DNA from: Kaiparowitsia implicata GSE-PSE-MK54-09C
Lineage (GTDB): Bacteria > Cyanobacteriota > Cyanobacteriia > Elainellales > Elainellaceae
Direction of reading: 5' to 3'
DNA: 64,000 nt
Assembly (NCBI GenBank): GCA_019359435.1
Contig: JAHHHI010000076.1
Span: 31,683 to 95,682, forward strand
Shown: piece after piece, positions 35,677 through 45,281 of the stretch
How the letters are laid out: each line of letters starts with the position of its first letter
Numbering within the stretch: position 1 is the stretch's first letter
Translations under genes and position numbers: made by a program
Notes under the pieces: model-generated
Database searches by the model: none
What the model saw: only the letters and a program-made list of their open reading frames with translations
What the model was told of the DNA's origin: nothing

Positions 35677-35929
35677 AGCCTTAGGGTGCGTTACTCATAA
35701 TCAGGTTGTGGATGGCCGAACAGCAACCCAAATCGTTGCCTACCATCAACTCAATACTGACTTTAGCAGCATCAATGCCGATTGTGGGGTTGGGTGCTTG
35801 CGGCCAATATGAGATGACGGGACAAGCCGCTCAATTGTGCCCAACTTTGCAGCTTATTTCGTTAATACTTTTTGAAATGCCGAGAAACGAGAGTTGTACC
35901 ATTGCTATAAAAAGCTATAAAAACTGAGT

Positions 35930-36673
35930 TTAAGGGGAGGATGATTTTTTTGGTTTCAATACTGGCTTGGCCGGAGGTTTGCTTTTCCTAGGGCGGCGGG
36001 TAGGGCGGCGAGCCACTTTATGGGGTTTGTCATTTTCTAAATATTCCAGGTAGGGCAGCAGTTTGTCGTGCTCGACAACATAGACATTGGTGACGGGCTG
36101 GGTGCTGATGTCTACCGTCGCGTTGGAGAAGGCAATGATGGGGGTGACATATCCCAGCTTGCGGCTTTGCTTGAGAGCCACAGCTTGCTGGCGCGCCTGC
36201 ACTAAAAAGTTTTTGCGAAAGGTTCTGCGTCTTCCGTTGCGAAAGTTGTAGAGATAACGGCCATCGGTTTGCACAATGCAGCGATGAGATTTGATTTCGA
36301 CTACGTAGTGTTTGCCTTTGGGCGATCGCAAAAATACATCCACATCCCCAAAGGCGGGCTCATACAGACCATACTCAATGACCCATTCCCGCTCGGTCAG
36401 AGGGTTGAGCAACTCGGCGATCGACTCTTCGGCAGAGGCTCCTCGGTCAGCTTGTCTGGCTCGTTTAAGCAACGCTAGCACCCGTGGCGCTGTTAACGCA
36501 GGGGGGATCAAGACCAACAAAAATAAGACGGGTGGAATGGATTCTCCGAGGGCGATCGCAACCAGCAGCAGCACCACAATAGCCGCCGCAATGCTACCCG
36601 ATGTGAGCAAAATTCCATAGGCTTGATCTCGACGCTGGCGAGCCAACTGCCGTACGTAGTCGCCTGGTGACAT
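35930..36673 (-). CDS. NERD-domain (nuclease-related) membrane protein
   Basis: Protein of 247 residues with two hydrophobic segments near 22-62, then a NERD domain at about 80-190. The nuclease-like core is GDVDVFLRSPKGKHYVVEIKSHR (Asp, then E-x-K), which matches the metal-binding pattern of restriction-endonuclease-fold domains. The C-terminus is a Lys/Arg/Pro-rich tail. Membrane-anchored NERD proteins are common but their role in DNA handling is not established. The ATG at 36673 is well placed. It is not adjacent to recognisable defence genes. Confidence 0.82.
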   Translation of the reverse strand: MSPGDYVRQLARQRRDQAYGILLTSGSIAAAIVVLLLVAIALGESIPPVLFLLVLIPPALTAPRVLALLKRARQADRGASAEESIAELLNPLTEREWVIEYGLYEPAFGDVDVFLRSPKGKHYVVEIKSHRCIVQTDGRYLYNFRNGRRRTFRKNFLVQARQQAVALKQSRKLGYVTPIIAFSNATVDISTQPVTNVYVVEHDKLLPYLEYLENDKPHKVARRPTRRPRKSKPPAKPVLKPKKSSSP

Positions 36674-37192
36674 GGTTCTCCTAGTCCATTCAATTCAGGT
36701 GAACTGTTGGGATAGAGTATGGCAATGCCATGACCCAAACTCCCAACACAGGTAGGACGACTGAGTTAGGACGACTGAGTCTTGAATGCGCCGCACCCCG
36801 GCGCGAATGTTGAATTTTATCATCGCGAGAGTCTATTGCAGCAGTGCGTTGAACGTCTTCCTTAAAAACTGTAGTGGGTCTATTAGTCTCGTAAATTGCG
36901 GGAGCCACACAGCCACGTTACGCCAATGGCGCTAGCGTTTGCAGTCAGACTGCAAACGCTAGCCTGCAAAATTTTGGATAAGATATAAGACTAAACCTTG
37001 ATTGTCAATGTCTGGGCTGACGCAGTTGGGAAAATGGCTTAGGAAATGCTCTTGCCGTTCTATCCAACAGGTTAAGTACCCTGCACGAGATCCACTGCGC
37101 TAGATACACGGTACTAAGTCACTGCAATCCGTTCAGGATGTTGACGTTGGGGCCAATTTTTACTGCTATTTACCGAGAATGTTTTCCTTGCT
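36674..37192. other. Divergent intergenic region upstream of leuC
   Basis: A 519-bp spacer with the hairpin at 36931-36963. No leucine-rich leader peptide or T-box-like structure was recognised before leuC. No gene is supported. Confidence 0.45.
36931..36963. repeat. 15-bp perfect stem-loop
   Basis: Arms GCTAGCGTTTGCAGT (36931-36945) and ACTGCAAACGCTAGC (36949-36963) enclose CAG. There is no T-tract. It lies between divergent genes, so it is not a terminator of either; an operator, a repetitive palindrome or an insertion remnant is more likely. Confidence 0.55.
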
Positions 37193-38596
37193 ATGAGTCA
37201 CGGTACCTTATTCGATAAAGTTTGGGCATTACATACGGTGGGTACGTTGCCATCTGGGCAAACTCAACTGTTCATTGGGCTGCATCTCATCCACGAAGTT
37301 ACCAGCCCTCAAGCGTTTGCCATGCTGCGGGAGCGACAGTTGTCAGTGATGTTTCCTGAACGCACGGTGGCTACGGTGGATCACATCGTGCCGACTGACA
37401 GCCAAGCCCGACCCTTTGGGGATTCGCTGGCAGAAGCGATGATGCAGGAACTTGAAACGAATTGTGCAGACTATGGCATTCGGTTTTACAACATTGGCTC
37501 GGGTAGCCAGGGCATTGTGCATGTGATTGCGCCTGAGCAGGGGTTAACTCAGCCTGGGATGACCATTGCCTGTGGAGACAGCCATACCTCAACGCATGGG
37601 GCGTTTGGGGCGATCGCCTTTGGCATTGGCACCAGTCAGGTGCGAGATGTGCTGGCGTCACAAACCTTAGCGTTAGCAAAGCTCAAGGTGCGCAAGGTTG
37701 AAGTGAATGGAACCCTCAAGCCGGGGGTGTATGCCAAAGATGTCATTCTCCACATCATCCGCAAACTTGGGGTAAAAGGTGGCGTGGGCTACGCCTATGA
37801 ATTTGCTGGCACCACCTTTGAGCGCATGAGTATGGAAGAGCGCATGACGGTGTGCAACATGTCGATTGAGGGCGGAGCCCGCTGTGGCTACGTGAACCCT
37901 GATGCGGTCACGTTTGAATATTTGCGGGGACGCGATGCAGCGCCCAAGGCAGCAGATTGGGAGAAGGCTGTGGGCTGGTGGACCTGTCTGCGGAGCGATC
38001 CCGATGCGGAATATGACGATGTGGTGGTGTTCCAGGCAGAAGACATTGAACCCACTGTCACCTGGGGCATTACGCCAGGCCAGGGCATTGGCATTAGTGA
38101 GACGGTGCCCGTTGCGGCAGAGATGCCACCAGAAGAGCAGGTGATTGCCGAAGAAGCCTATCAGTATATGGATTTAGCGGCAGGGACGCCGATTAAGGGT
38201 ACGCCAGTTGATGTGTGCTTTGTAGGCAGTTGCACAAACGGGCGCATCAGCGATTTGCGGGAGGCCGCCACGGTGGCCAAGGGACGACATGTGGCGGCGG
38301 GCATTACCGCGTTTGTGGTGCCTGGTTCTGAGCGGGTCAAGCAACAGGCCGAAGCAGAAGGGTTAGACAAGATTTTTGAGGCGGCTGGGTTTGAGTGGCG
38401 CAATGCGGGCTGCTCCATGTGTCTAGCGATGAATCCAGATAAGCTTGTGGGGCGGCAGATCAGTGCGTCTTCATCGAACCGCAATTTTAAGGGACGGCAG
38501 GGATCGTCCTCGGGACGGACACTGCTGATGAGCCCTGCGATGGTGGTGGCGGCGGCGGTCACTGGGCAGGTGACGGATGTGCGGGAGCTGCTGTAG
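37193..38596 (+). CDS. leuC: 3-Isopropylmalate dehydratase, large subunit
   Basis: Aconitase-fold iron-sulfur enzyme of leucine synthesis, 467 residues, acting with LeuD (encoded at 58964-59560). The [4Fe-4S] ligands are Cys in GSCTNGR (about 347) and the CSMC pair (about 407-410). The substrate-binding [22 protein letters not shown] is near 128-150. It starts [16 protein letters not shown] as usual. It is followed after 15 bp by thiL on the same strand, so they are probably co-transcribed. The separation of leuC from leuD by 20 kb is normal in cyanobacteria. Confidence 0.97.
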   Translation: MSHGTLFDKVWALHTVGTLPSGQTQLFIGLHLIHEVTSPQAFAMLRERQLSVMFPERTVATVDHIVPTDSQARPFGDSLAEAMMQELETNCADYGIRFYNIGSGSQGIVHVIAPEQGLTQPGMTIACGDSHTSTHGAFGAIAFGIGTSQVRDVLASQTLALAKLKVRKVEVNGTLKPGVYAKDVILHIIRKLGVKGGVGYAYEFAGTTFERMSMEERMTVCNMSIEGGARCGYVNPDAVTFEYLRGRDAAPKAADWEKAVGWWTCLRSDPDAEYDDVVVFQAEDIEPTVTWGITPGQGIGISETVPVAAEMPPEEQVIAEEAYQYMDLAAGTPIKGTPVDVCFVGSCTNGRISDLREAATVAKGRHVAAGITAFVVPGSERVKQQAEAEGLDKIFEAAGFEWRNAGCSMCLAMNPDKLVGRQISASSSNRNFKGRQGSSSGRTLLMSPAMVVAAAVTGQVTDVRELL

Positions 38597-38611
38597 GCGC
38601 ATCTGCACGGT

Positions 38612-39628
38612 ATGCATGACAAACCACTGCACGTTGCGGATGTGGGGGAGCAGGGCCTGCTAAGGCGGCTGCTGCGGTTTTGTGATGGGGCGGTTGTGGG
38701 CGATGATGCGGCTGTGTTAAGCATGACGCCGGGGCGATCGCTCGTGGTCACCGAAGATATGTTGGTGGATGGGGTGCATTTCAGCGTGGGGCTTGCCAAT
38801 CCGGCTGCGCTCACCACCAGCTATGCGGATGCGGGCTGGCGCGCCGTGGCGGCAAACCTGTCGGATCTGGCGGCGATGGGCGCAACGCCGCTGGGCATTA
38901 CGGTGGGCTTGGGTGTGCCAGCCCAGATGCCTGTCTCGGGTGTGGAGGCGTTGTATGAAGGCATGGTGGCCTGCCTGCAAACAGCCGGTGCAGCCATTGT
39001 GGGGGGTGATGTGTGTCGCAGCGACACCCTGACCGTGGCGATCGCTGCCTTTGGTGAGGTCATTCCGTCTCAGGTCGTTCGACGGGCATCCGCCCAGCCG
39101 GGAGACGCCATCCTGGTGACGGGAGTGCATGGTGCATCGCGAGCCGGGCTGGAACTGCTGCTGCAGCCAGATTGTGGGAAAACCTTGTCCGAATCAGACC
39201 GGGCGTTGCTGATTCGGGCGCACCAGCGCCCCATGCCTCGGCTAGACGTAGTTCAGCTGTGGCGACAGCACTACCCCGATGCGCGAGTACCCGCAGGGAT
39301 GGACAGCAGTGATGGATTGGCGGATGCGATCTTGCAGATCTGTCGCGCCAGCGGCGTGGGGGCTCAGGTGTGGGGCGATCGCCTGCCGATGCCTGCGGTC
39401 TTCCCATCCTGGCTGACGCCAGAGGTAGCGCTGGACTGGACTCTCTACGGGGGGGAGGATTTTGAGCTGGTGCTGTGTTTGCCCAAGGAGTCTGCCGACG
39501 CATTGCAGATGCACTTGCCAAGCGCTGCATTGGTGGGTGAGGTGGTAGCTGGGGATGCGGTGAGGCTAGTTGATGCCCACGGTGATGAGACAACATTATC
39601 GATGGCGCGGGGGTTTCAGCATTTCTGA
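38612..39628 (+). CDS. thiL: Thiamine-monophosphate kinase
   Basis: ATP-dependent kinase giving thiamine diphosphate, 338 residues of the PurM-like fold. It shows GDDAAVLSMTPGRSLVVTEDMLVDGVHF near 30-57, AVAANLSDLAAMGATPLGI near 74-92, VGGDVCRSD near 130 and the C-terminal YGGEDFELVLCL near 278. It directly follows leuC. Thiamine diphosphate is needed by the 2-oxoglutarate decarboxylase and the phosphoketolase-like enzyme encoded in this window. Confidence 0.94.
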   Translation: MHDKPLHVADVGEQGLLRRLLRFCDGAVVGDDAAVLSMTPGRSLVVTEDMLVDGVHFSVGLANPAALTTSYADAGWRAVAANLSDLAAMGATPLGITVGLGVPAQMPVSGVEALYEGMVACLQTAGAAIVGGDVCRSDTLTVAIAAFGEVIPSQVVRRASAQPGDAILVTGVHGASRAGLELLLQPDCGKTLSESDRALLIRAHQRPMPRLDVVQLWRQHYPDARVPAGMDSSDGLADAILQICRASGVGAQVWGDRLPMPAVFPSWLTPEVALDWTLYGGEDFELVLCLPKESADALQMHLPSAALVGEVVAGDAVRLVDAHGDETTLSMARGFQHF

Positions 39629-39690
39629 GGGGATGGAGTGGCGGCAGGTAAGCCAAGTGCCGTTAGGGTTAGATCAGGCTGTCAGACCCC

Positions 39691-42186
39691 CTAAGACTGT
39701 CGAGCTATGTTTAGGCGAAGGGATCGCTCGGCTTGGGCGATCGCCCAGCGGGTGTGCGCGACGGCTGCGGGCGCTACGGAAATCGACGTAATCCCCCAAT
39801 GCACCAAATCGGCAATCATCTGAGGATGCAGCACGGGTGCTTCGCCGCAGATTGAGCAGGGGATGCCAGCCTGAGCGGCAGCCCGGACTAGATGTTGAAT
39901 GGCACGCCATACCGCGGGATGAGCTGCGTTGTAGGGCGAGTCAGCCGGGACATGATCCCGATCGACGGCCAGCATCAACTGAGTCAGATCGTTGCTGCCA
40001 ATGGAGATGCCCTGCATCCCAGCCTGCACCAAATCGGGAATGAGAAACAGCATGGAGGGCACTTCGGCCATGCCCCACAGCTCACACCCTGCCGCTAGCA
40101 GCCCTGTGGCTGCCACCCGTTCTCGACACCAGACGAATTCCTCAACTGTACGCACAAAGGGAAGCAGCAGATGCAAGTTCTGCCGCCCAGACTGCTGCAC
40201 CTGTCGCAGGGCTGACAGCTCTAACTCAAATAGGTGGGGATCAATTTGATAGCTGAGGGTTCCATGCAGCCCCAAAATGGGATTGGGCTCGGGTAGAGTG
40301 TAGTGGGCTGCGCCAAACTCATGGGAGCGCAGGTCAGCAGTGCGGTAAAACACGGGGCGGGGTGCAAAAGCCGTGGTGAATGCCTGAATTTGCTGCGCCA
40401 GTTGGGTTGCAGCAGTGGGGTGCGATCGCCAGTCTCGGAGCGATCGCCCGTCGAGTATCTGCATCAGCACATGCTCCCCTCGCAACAGCCCAATCCCGTC
40501 AACGGGCAGCGCGGCTGCATTGGCTACTTGCTGCGGTTGGCTTAGGTTCAGCAGCACCGCCGTAGCCGTGGACAGCGCTGGGGGCTGCTCCACGGGTGCA
40601 TTGGGGGCGATCGCTCCGGTCAATTGCTGAAAGCACTCATGGGACGATGCATTGGAGGGAAGTCGCGTCACGACCCCGCGATCGCCGTCCACACAGACCC
40701 AGTCTCCACTCGCTAAGTGCTGCATCACATTCGCTACGGCCACCACAGCGGGAATGCCCATCTCTCGCGCCACAATGGCAGCGTGGCTAGTCATGCCTCC
40801 CTGCTCGGTAATCAGAGCGACGGCATGCTGCACCCAGGGCAAACTGTCGGGAGCCATTGCGGGCAGCACTAACACGATGGGGTCTTGGTCGATTAAGGGT
40901 GTGGAACCGGCGTCCCACACCCTGACCCGTCCTAGACGGGTGCCGGGGGCCGCAGCTTGTCCGGTCAGAGTGGTGTGTTCTTCCGCGTGGGCTCCGTGCT
41001 CTAGGCTTTGCTCTATGCCTTGAGTGTGGCCTTGCGTGTTCTGAGAAGAGGCCTTAAAGTGATGAGCCGAAGCGACGGGTTTAGCGGTGGGGGATTCTGG
41101 CGCGATCGCCCCAGTCCGATCGTTCTGACGACCGTCTAGCCGAGGGGTAATTTGGGTAATGCTCCAGTTAGGGCGGCCAAGCCTTGAGGGCAACTGCACC
41201 CACTCCAGCTCCAACGCATGCCCTAACTCTTGCTGCAAATGGCAGGCCGTCTGCCACAGCGAAGCGAGATGCTCTGGGCTAAGAACGGACTGATGCTGCT
41301 CTGCCACTGCGATCGCCTGCCGCTGAATTAATGGTTGGGCAGGCGGGGCTGATGCAGCAGGCGTGGGTGCAGATGTAGGTAATGTAAGGCGATAAGCCGC
41401 AGGCTTAACGGAGATCTGCTGAGACTGAACCACGCCATCGGGAAAATTTAAGGTGTAGCGATCGCTCTCTACATTGCCGTTGACCAAGCCACACCCCTCG
41501 CCCCAAGTGGCGCGAATTAGCACCTGAGAGGAGGATGTTTGCACCTCACCCGCCGCGATCGCCCCATACATCGGCTGCACTAGCAGCCCCAGATTAATTA
41601 AATTGAGGGGAAGGCGCGATCGCTGCCAGTAAAATAGGCTCTTGGCTCGAAATAGCTCTGCCCAGACTTGACGAATGCTATGGGATAGCGCGTCTGCATC
41701 AACGGCACAGGTGCTTGATGCGAGCAGACCCCGAATCCGGCTCGCCAGCACCGCATCATAGCCCGATTGCACGGCTATAGACGGGCGCACAATGACCGCG
41801 GGTGCATCCCAGCCCTGCATCTGAGCGAGCAGAGACTCACTCCAGCCCTCCCACAGTGGTGTCATGATAATGGCTTGGCGAATCTGACGGGCGATCGCCT
41901 GTAATTGACGAGGGTTATTCACATCCAGATACAAGGCAGAATCCGGCAGATCAGCAAACAGTGGCTCTGGCCAGCTGATTGCTTGCAAAAATTGGCGAAA
42001 TGTCCAAGCGGAAATGCACAGACCCGGCAGCGTAGGATAACCCCGCTGCGCCAGCACGCCTAACTCGTAAGCTTTATCGCCAACCAACGTGCGATCGACA
42101 TGGTGCAGGTCTGCTAATTTCCAAACACTCTGTTCGTATGCCACCACCATAGATCTGTCGGAACCCCCTGCCAGTCTCTTTATCAT
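39691..42186 (-). CDS. PEP-synthase-like protein (divergent)
   Basis: Protein of 831 residues with the order of PEP synthase: N-terminal ATP-grasp-like region (LVGDKAYELGVLAQRGYPTLPGL), a swivelling phospho-His domain with intact GGMTSHAAIVAREMGIPAVV (His about 467), and a C-terminal PEP-binding barrel (GIGLLRGEHVL, RTADLRSHEFGA, WGMAEVPSML, SIGSNDLTQL, SICGEAP). Oddities: the N-terminal SSATAED motif is replaced by VRPSIAVQSG, and the barrel Arg usually seen in NPMxGxRG is His (NPILGLHG, about 639). A 50-residue Gln/His-rich linker precedes the His domain. It may have altered or no PEP-synthase activity. Start codons at 42186 and 42150 are both possible. Confidence 0.82.
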   Translation of the reverse strand: MIKRLAGGSDRSMVVAYEQSVWKLADLHHVDRTLVGDKAYELGVLAQRGYPTLPGLCISAWTFRQFLQAISWPEPLFADLPDSALYLDVNNPRQLQAIARQIRQAIIMTPLWEGWSESLLAQMQGWDAPAVIVRPSIAVQSGYDAVLASRIRGLLASSTCAVDADALSHSIRQVWAELFRAKSLFYWQRSRLPLNLINLGLLVQPMYGAIAAGEVQTSSSQVLIRATWGEGCGLVNGNVESDRYTLNFPDGVVQSQQISVKPAAYRLTLPTSAPTPAASAPPAQPLIQRQAIAVAEQHQSVLSPEHLASLWQTACHLQQELGHALELEWVQLPSRLGRPNWSITQITPRLDGRQNDRTGAIAPESPTAKPVASAHHFKASSQNTQGHTQGIEQSLEHGAHAEEHTTLTGQAAAPGTRLGRVRVWDAGSTPLIDQDPIVLVLPAMAPDSLPWVQHAVALITEQGGMTSHAAIVAREMGIPAVVAVANVMQHLASGDWVCVDGDRGVVTRLPSNASSHECFQQLTGAIAPNAPVEQPPALSTATAVLLNLSQPQQVANAAALPVDGIGLLRGEHVLMQILDGRSLRDWRSHPTAATQLAQQIQAFTTAFAPRPVFYRTADLRSHEFGAAHYTLPEPNPILGLHGTLSYQIDPHLFELELSALRQVQQSGRQNLHLLLPFVRTVEEFVWCRERVAATGLLAAGCELWGMAEVPSMLFLIPDLVQAGMQGISIGSNDLTQLMLAVDRDHVPADSPYNAAHPAVWRAIQHLVRAAAQAGIPCSICGEAPVLHPQMIADLVHWGITSISVAPAAVAHTRWAIAQAERSLRLNIARQS

Positions 42187-42748
42187 ACGCAGGACTCACA
42201 AATTGCGTTGAGCCTGCTGAGCGGTTTGCCAAACCAATCAGCTTAGGGCGTGTCATCAATTCCAACCAAACGCCTGATGCTATGAGCGTTGCCACGCCCG
42301 ATCCAAAAAAACAGGCTAGGGGCTGTGACGGTTGATTTCTGGGACATCAGAGGCTAATTGATGACAGCCCCTAGTGAACCCAGAGGGATATGGGGCGATC
42401 GCACCCTATCCCCAAACCTCCACACAATGCGCGTTGAGCCTAGGCAAAAAACAGGCAAAAACATAGGGACATTTAGCCAGAAGAGAAGTCCTGCCCCCAA
42501 TCACGTTAGTATTTAAAGTCTTGCATTACAAAAAACCCTGTATGGCTGCCGTGTTGAGTAGTCTGATCAAACCAACGGTGCAACGTATTTGGGTGTGTCG
42601 ATTAAGACCTTAACCCCAAGCCATTTTGCTGTGAGACTACTACTCTAAATTGATTGGGCGATCGCCACCTAGGCGAGTCTTCTAGCAATCCCATTACTTG
42701 CTCTTCCCCGGTTGCCGCCGTTTTGCCGTGCAACCCCTTACCAAACCC
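42187..42748. other. Intergenic region with a MITE-like element
   Basis: A 562-bp divergent spacer between the PEP-synthase-like gene and ilvN. It contains the TA-flanked element at 42246-42371. The remaining part before ilvN presumably holds its promoter, but I cannot place it. Confidence 0.5.
42246..42371 (-). mobile_element. MITE-like element family 1, copy 1
   Basis: A 126-bp element with terminal inverted repeats GGGCGTGTCATCAATT (left) and the complement of GGGGCTGTCATCAATT (right), flanked on both sides by TA. It carries no ORF. The reverse-complemented sequence aligns with 61472-61596 across its whole length at roughly 85% identity by eye. An internal copy of the CTAGGGGCTGT end gives a second stem. 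A TA target is typical of IS630/Tc1-mariner elements, so a parent transposase elsewhere is expected. Confidence 0.8.
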
Positions 42749-43267
42749 ATGAAGCACACCATATCTGTCTTAGTTGAAGATGAAGCGGGCGTTTTGACCC
42801 GCATTGCCGGACTGTTTGCCCGTCGCGGGTTCAATATCGAAAGCCTGGCAGTAGGCCCTGCCGAACAGATGGGAATTTCCCGCATTACGATGGTAGTCCC
42901 TGGCGATGACCGCGTGATTGAACAACTCACCAAACAGCTTTATAAACTGATCAACGTCCTCAAGGTGCAAGATATTACTGAGCTGCCCTGTGTTGAGCGT
43001 GAGCTGATGTTAATGAAGGTCAATGCCAGCAGCGCCACCCGTTCTGAAATCATTGAACTGGCGCAGATCTTTCGCGCCCGAGTGGTGGATGTAGGCGATG
43101 ACTCACTCACGCTAGAAGTCGTGGGCGATCCCGGTAAGATGGTGGCGATCGTGCAAGTGCTCAGTCGTTTTGGCCTAAAGGAAATTGCCCGAACCGGTAA
43201 GATAGCGCTGCCTCGTGAATCGGGTGTGAATACAGAATATCTCAAGTCTCAAGAGGCCAAGGTTTGA
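42749..43267 (+). CDS. ilvN: Acetolactate synthase small (regulatory) subunit
   Basis: Regulatory subunit of acetolactate synthase, 172 residues, conferring valine feedback on branched-chain synthesis. The N-terminal ACT domain [38 protein letters not shown] and the C-terminal regulatory domain ([31 protein letters not shown]) are both complete. I chose the ATG at 42749 because it gives the standard N-terminus; the open frame to 42698 is not conserved-looking. The catalytic subunit IlvB is not next to it; the IlvB-like gene at 10922 is assigned to 2-oxoglutarate decarboxylase. Confidence 0.96.
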   Translation: MKHTISVLVEDEAGVLTRIAGLFARRGFNIESLAVGPAEQMGISRITMVVPGDDRVIEQLTKQLYKLINVLKVQDITELPCVERELMLMKVNASSATRSEIIELAQIFRARVVDVGDDSLTLEVVGDPGKMVAIVQVLSRFGLKEIARTGKIALPRESGVNTEYLKSQEAKV

Positions 43268-43384
43268 GTTTGCGTAAAGCAAGCTCAAAGTACCGTTTAC
43301 TTTATGTAACGGAAGTTCAATATTGGCATCGTTTGCACCCCAACCCCACTACCCCAACATCATTGCGTGTGCTTTTGACCTAAG

Positions 43385-43417
43385 ACGTCTCGCGCTGCGT
43401 TGCGTAGCGCGAGACGT
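43385..43417. terminator. 12-bp perfect stem-loop downstream of ilvN
   Basis: Arms ACGTCTCGCGCT (43385-43396) and AGCGCGAGACGT (43406-43417) enclose GCGTTGCGT, about 120 bp past ilvN. It is GC-rich but without a T-tract, so it is either an insulator or a repetitive palindrome. Confidence 0.5.
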
Positions 43418-43496
43418 ACCCTCTGCCATTGCACCGCTATGTAACATGTGGTGCATTCCTGATAATTGCTCTCGCGTTATCTTAAGGGAGGCGGTA

Positions 43497-43559
43497 ATGT
43501 TTTTTGCAAAATATGCAACATGTTTGTGGCGCAACCGCCGTGCCAAAAAATTAGTGTAG
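43497..43559 (+). CDS. Possible 20-residue micro-ORF
   Basis: An ATG at 43497 is preceded by AAGGGAGG at about 5-bp spacing, one of the best ribosome sites in any spacer here. It opens a short frame (MFFAKYATCLWRNRRAKKLV) ending at a TAG at 43559. The peptide has a hydrophobic start and a basic tail. Nothing supports expression beyond the ribosome site; it may be chance. Confidence 0.25.
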   Translation: MFFAKYATCLWRNRRAKKLV

Positions 43560-43774
43560 AAAATTTAGTCTAGAGGTAGGCTACCCAATAAGCTTCAGAG
43601 TTAGACTCAAGCTCCCGTGCAGATGTATCGTCATTCAATTTGAGAGATTAGGTTTAGAAAAACCCGTGTTCTACACGGTTCACCACTAAACCATTGTGGA
43701 TCTACAACTGTGACAGTCGCTGTAGGGTCGTGGGCGCTAGCGGAATGTACGTAAACCTTAGAAGATCCCCCCTT

Positions 43775-44374
43775 ATGCTGTCTCAAATTGTGCGCCCGAT
43801 GGTTCGCACCCAACTCCGGCTGTTGGCTAGCAGTCAAGCGACCCGAACCACCCTTGTGAAGACAATCTCTCAGTGGTTAGGGTTTATTGGTGTAGAAGCC
43901 CATGTAACTAATCTAGAAGCAGCGTCCGATCAAATTCAGGTGTCGCTGCGGGTGGGTAAGCCCGACGGGTGTGACCCAAAAGACTGGCAGCAAATTATTG
44001 ATAATCTACAGGCAAAGCAACTGCCCGATGCAGTGCTTCCTACAACGGCAGATATTACGCCTACCCAGCGCAGTAAGCTACAGCGGCTCTTGGCGTATGT
44101 GATTCAGGTGGGAAATCCCGATGGCTCATACGATTGGGATGTGTTGCAGCCGCAACTGACGGCGATGGACTTTGATGCAGAAATGACGTTGGGGATTCGT
44201 TCGGCTCTCAAGGTGCCACAAAATTTAGATACGTTAATGGAGGGATTAGATCCAGATGTGGCGGCGATCGCTCTTCCTAAGGCCGTGAGCATTGCCCTAT
44301 TTGATCGCCAGGTTAATGCTCATGAGGATAAAGCCCTATCAGGGTTGCTAAATGCGATGAAGACCAAACTTTAA
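43775..44374 (+). CDS. Conserved-looking hypothetical protein, possible TerB-like region
   Basis: Unrecognised soluble protein, 199 residues from the ATG at 43775; a start at 43745 is also open. It has an N-terminal basic helix (VRPMVRTQLRLLASS), a mixed region, then an all-helical half from about residue 115 (SKLQRLLAYVIQVGNPDGSY, then LFDRQVNAHEDKALSGLLNAM). The last part has the D-x-x-V-x-x-x-E-x-x-x-L rhythm of TerB-like domains, which is only suggestive. It is followed by a strong terminator at 44458. No function is proposed. Confidence 0.6.
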   Translation: MLSQIVRPMVRTQLRLLASSQATRTTLVKTISQWLGFIGVEAHVTNLEAASDQIQVSLRVGKPDGCDPKDWQQIIDNLQAKQLPDAVLPTTADITPTQRSKLQRLLAYVIQVGNPDGSYDWDVLQPQLTAMDFDAEMTLGIRSALKVPQNLDTLMEGLDPDVAAIALPKAVSIALFDRQVNAHEDKALSGLLNAMKTKL

Positions 44375-44457
44375 GGTTCAGAGGCAAGAAATTTATGACC
44401 TGAAGCCATTTAGGCGAAGGGCTTACGCCTAGCATTCTTGGATGTCCTATCTTATTT

Positions 44458-44496
44458 CAAAAAAGGGGATGTTGCGATGCAACATCCCCTTTTTTG
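44458..44496. terminator. Strong rho-independent terminator, bidirectional
   Basis: The 18-bp perfect arms 44458-44475 and 44479-44496 enclose GAT. The stem is GGGGATGTTGC/GCAACATCCCC with flanking A6 and T6. It lies between the plus-strand hypothetical gene (stop 44374) and the minus-strand peroxiredoxin gene (stop 44646), so it can serve both. Confidence 0.9.
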
Positions 44497-44559
44497 CGCG
44501 GAGGTAACAGCAGTCCTAAAACTACCGATCTGGTCTAACATCAGTTTGCCAGATGCCTT

Positions 44560-44620
44560 AACCCATGCTGTTCGCGTCACGGGCAGCACAGTTTAGCGCT
44601 GTTTCAACTGCTCTGCCTCC
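44560..44620 (+). repeat. Dispersed repeat, copy 3 (diverged)
   Basis: Related to 16131-16190 (ACCCATGCTGTTCGCG against AGCCATGCTGCCTGCG, then CAGCACAGTTTAGCGCTGTTTCAA against CAACACGGTTTAGCGTTGGTTCAG). The most diverged of the three copies. Confidence 0.4.
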
Positions 44621-44645
44621 AAAGTCGCCATACCAGCCATTGTCG

Positions 44646-45281
44646 CTATTTGTTGGGCTGAGGCGTCATCCGCAGGTAGGGCTTAATTTCCGTCACGCCT
44701 TTGGGGAAGCGCTCTTTTGCTTCTTCCGTAGGAATGGTGGGTGCCACAACCACATCTTCCCCATCCTTCCAATCTACAGGTGTGGCCACGCTGTAATTGT
44801 CGGTGAGTTGTAGGGAGTCAATCACTCGCAAAATTTCGTAGAAGTTGCGTCCGGTGCTAGGTGGATAGGTGATGGTGAGGCGTAATTTTTTCTGGGGATC
44901 GATGACGAACACGGTTCTCACCGTTACCTTGGCGTTGGCATTGGGATGAATCATGCCGTAGAGATCTGAGACGGATTTGTCGGCATCGGCCAGGATCGGG
45001 TAGTTTACCGTAGTGCCCTGGGTTTCGTTGATGTCGTTGATCCATCCAGAGTGAGAGTCGGCGTTGTCAACGCTAAGGGCGATGACTTTTACACCACGCT
45101 TATCAAAATCCGGCTTGAGCTTCGACACGCTGCCTAGCTCTGTGGTGCAGACAGGCGTATAGTCGGCGGGGTGTGAGAACAAAACGACCCAGCTATCGCC
45201 AGCCCAGTCGTAGAAGTTGATTTCGCCGTCAGACGACTGCTGTGTAAAGTTGGGAACGGTATCACCAAGTTGCAAAGCCAT
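44646..45281 (-). CDS. 1-Cys peroxiredoxin (Prx6 type)
   Basis: Cytoplasmic peroxidase, 211 residues. It has the peroxidatic Cys in HPADYTPVCTTELG (about 47), the conserved Arg further on, and the Prx6-specific VIALSVDNADSHSGWINDI segment and long C-terminal domain (LTITYPPSTGRNFYEILRVIDSLQL, DWKDGEDVVVAPTI). There is no resolving Cys. It reduces peroxides using an external reductant. The ATG at 45281 gives the usual MALQLGDTVPNFTQQS start. It stands alone, ended by the hairpin at 44458-44496. Confidence 0.95.
   Translation of the reverse strand: MALQLGDTVPNFTQQSSDGEINFYDWAGDSWVVLFSHPADYTPVCTTELGSVSKLKPDFDKRGVKVIALSVDNADSHSGWINDINETQGTTVNYPILADADKSVSDLYGMIHPNANAKVTVRTVFVIDPQKKLRLTITYPPSTGRNFYEILRVIDSLQLTDNYSVATPVDWKDGEDVVVAPTIPTEEAKERFPKGVTEIKPYLRMTPQPNK

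Larger units (their letters stand above)
43268..43774. other. Intergenic region with hairpin and possible micro-ORF
   Basis: A 507-bp spacer between two plus-strand genes. It contains the hairpin at 43385-43417 and the small ORF at 43497-43559 listed separately. Nothing else is recognised. Confidence 0.45.
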
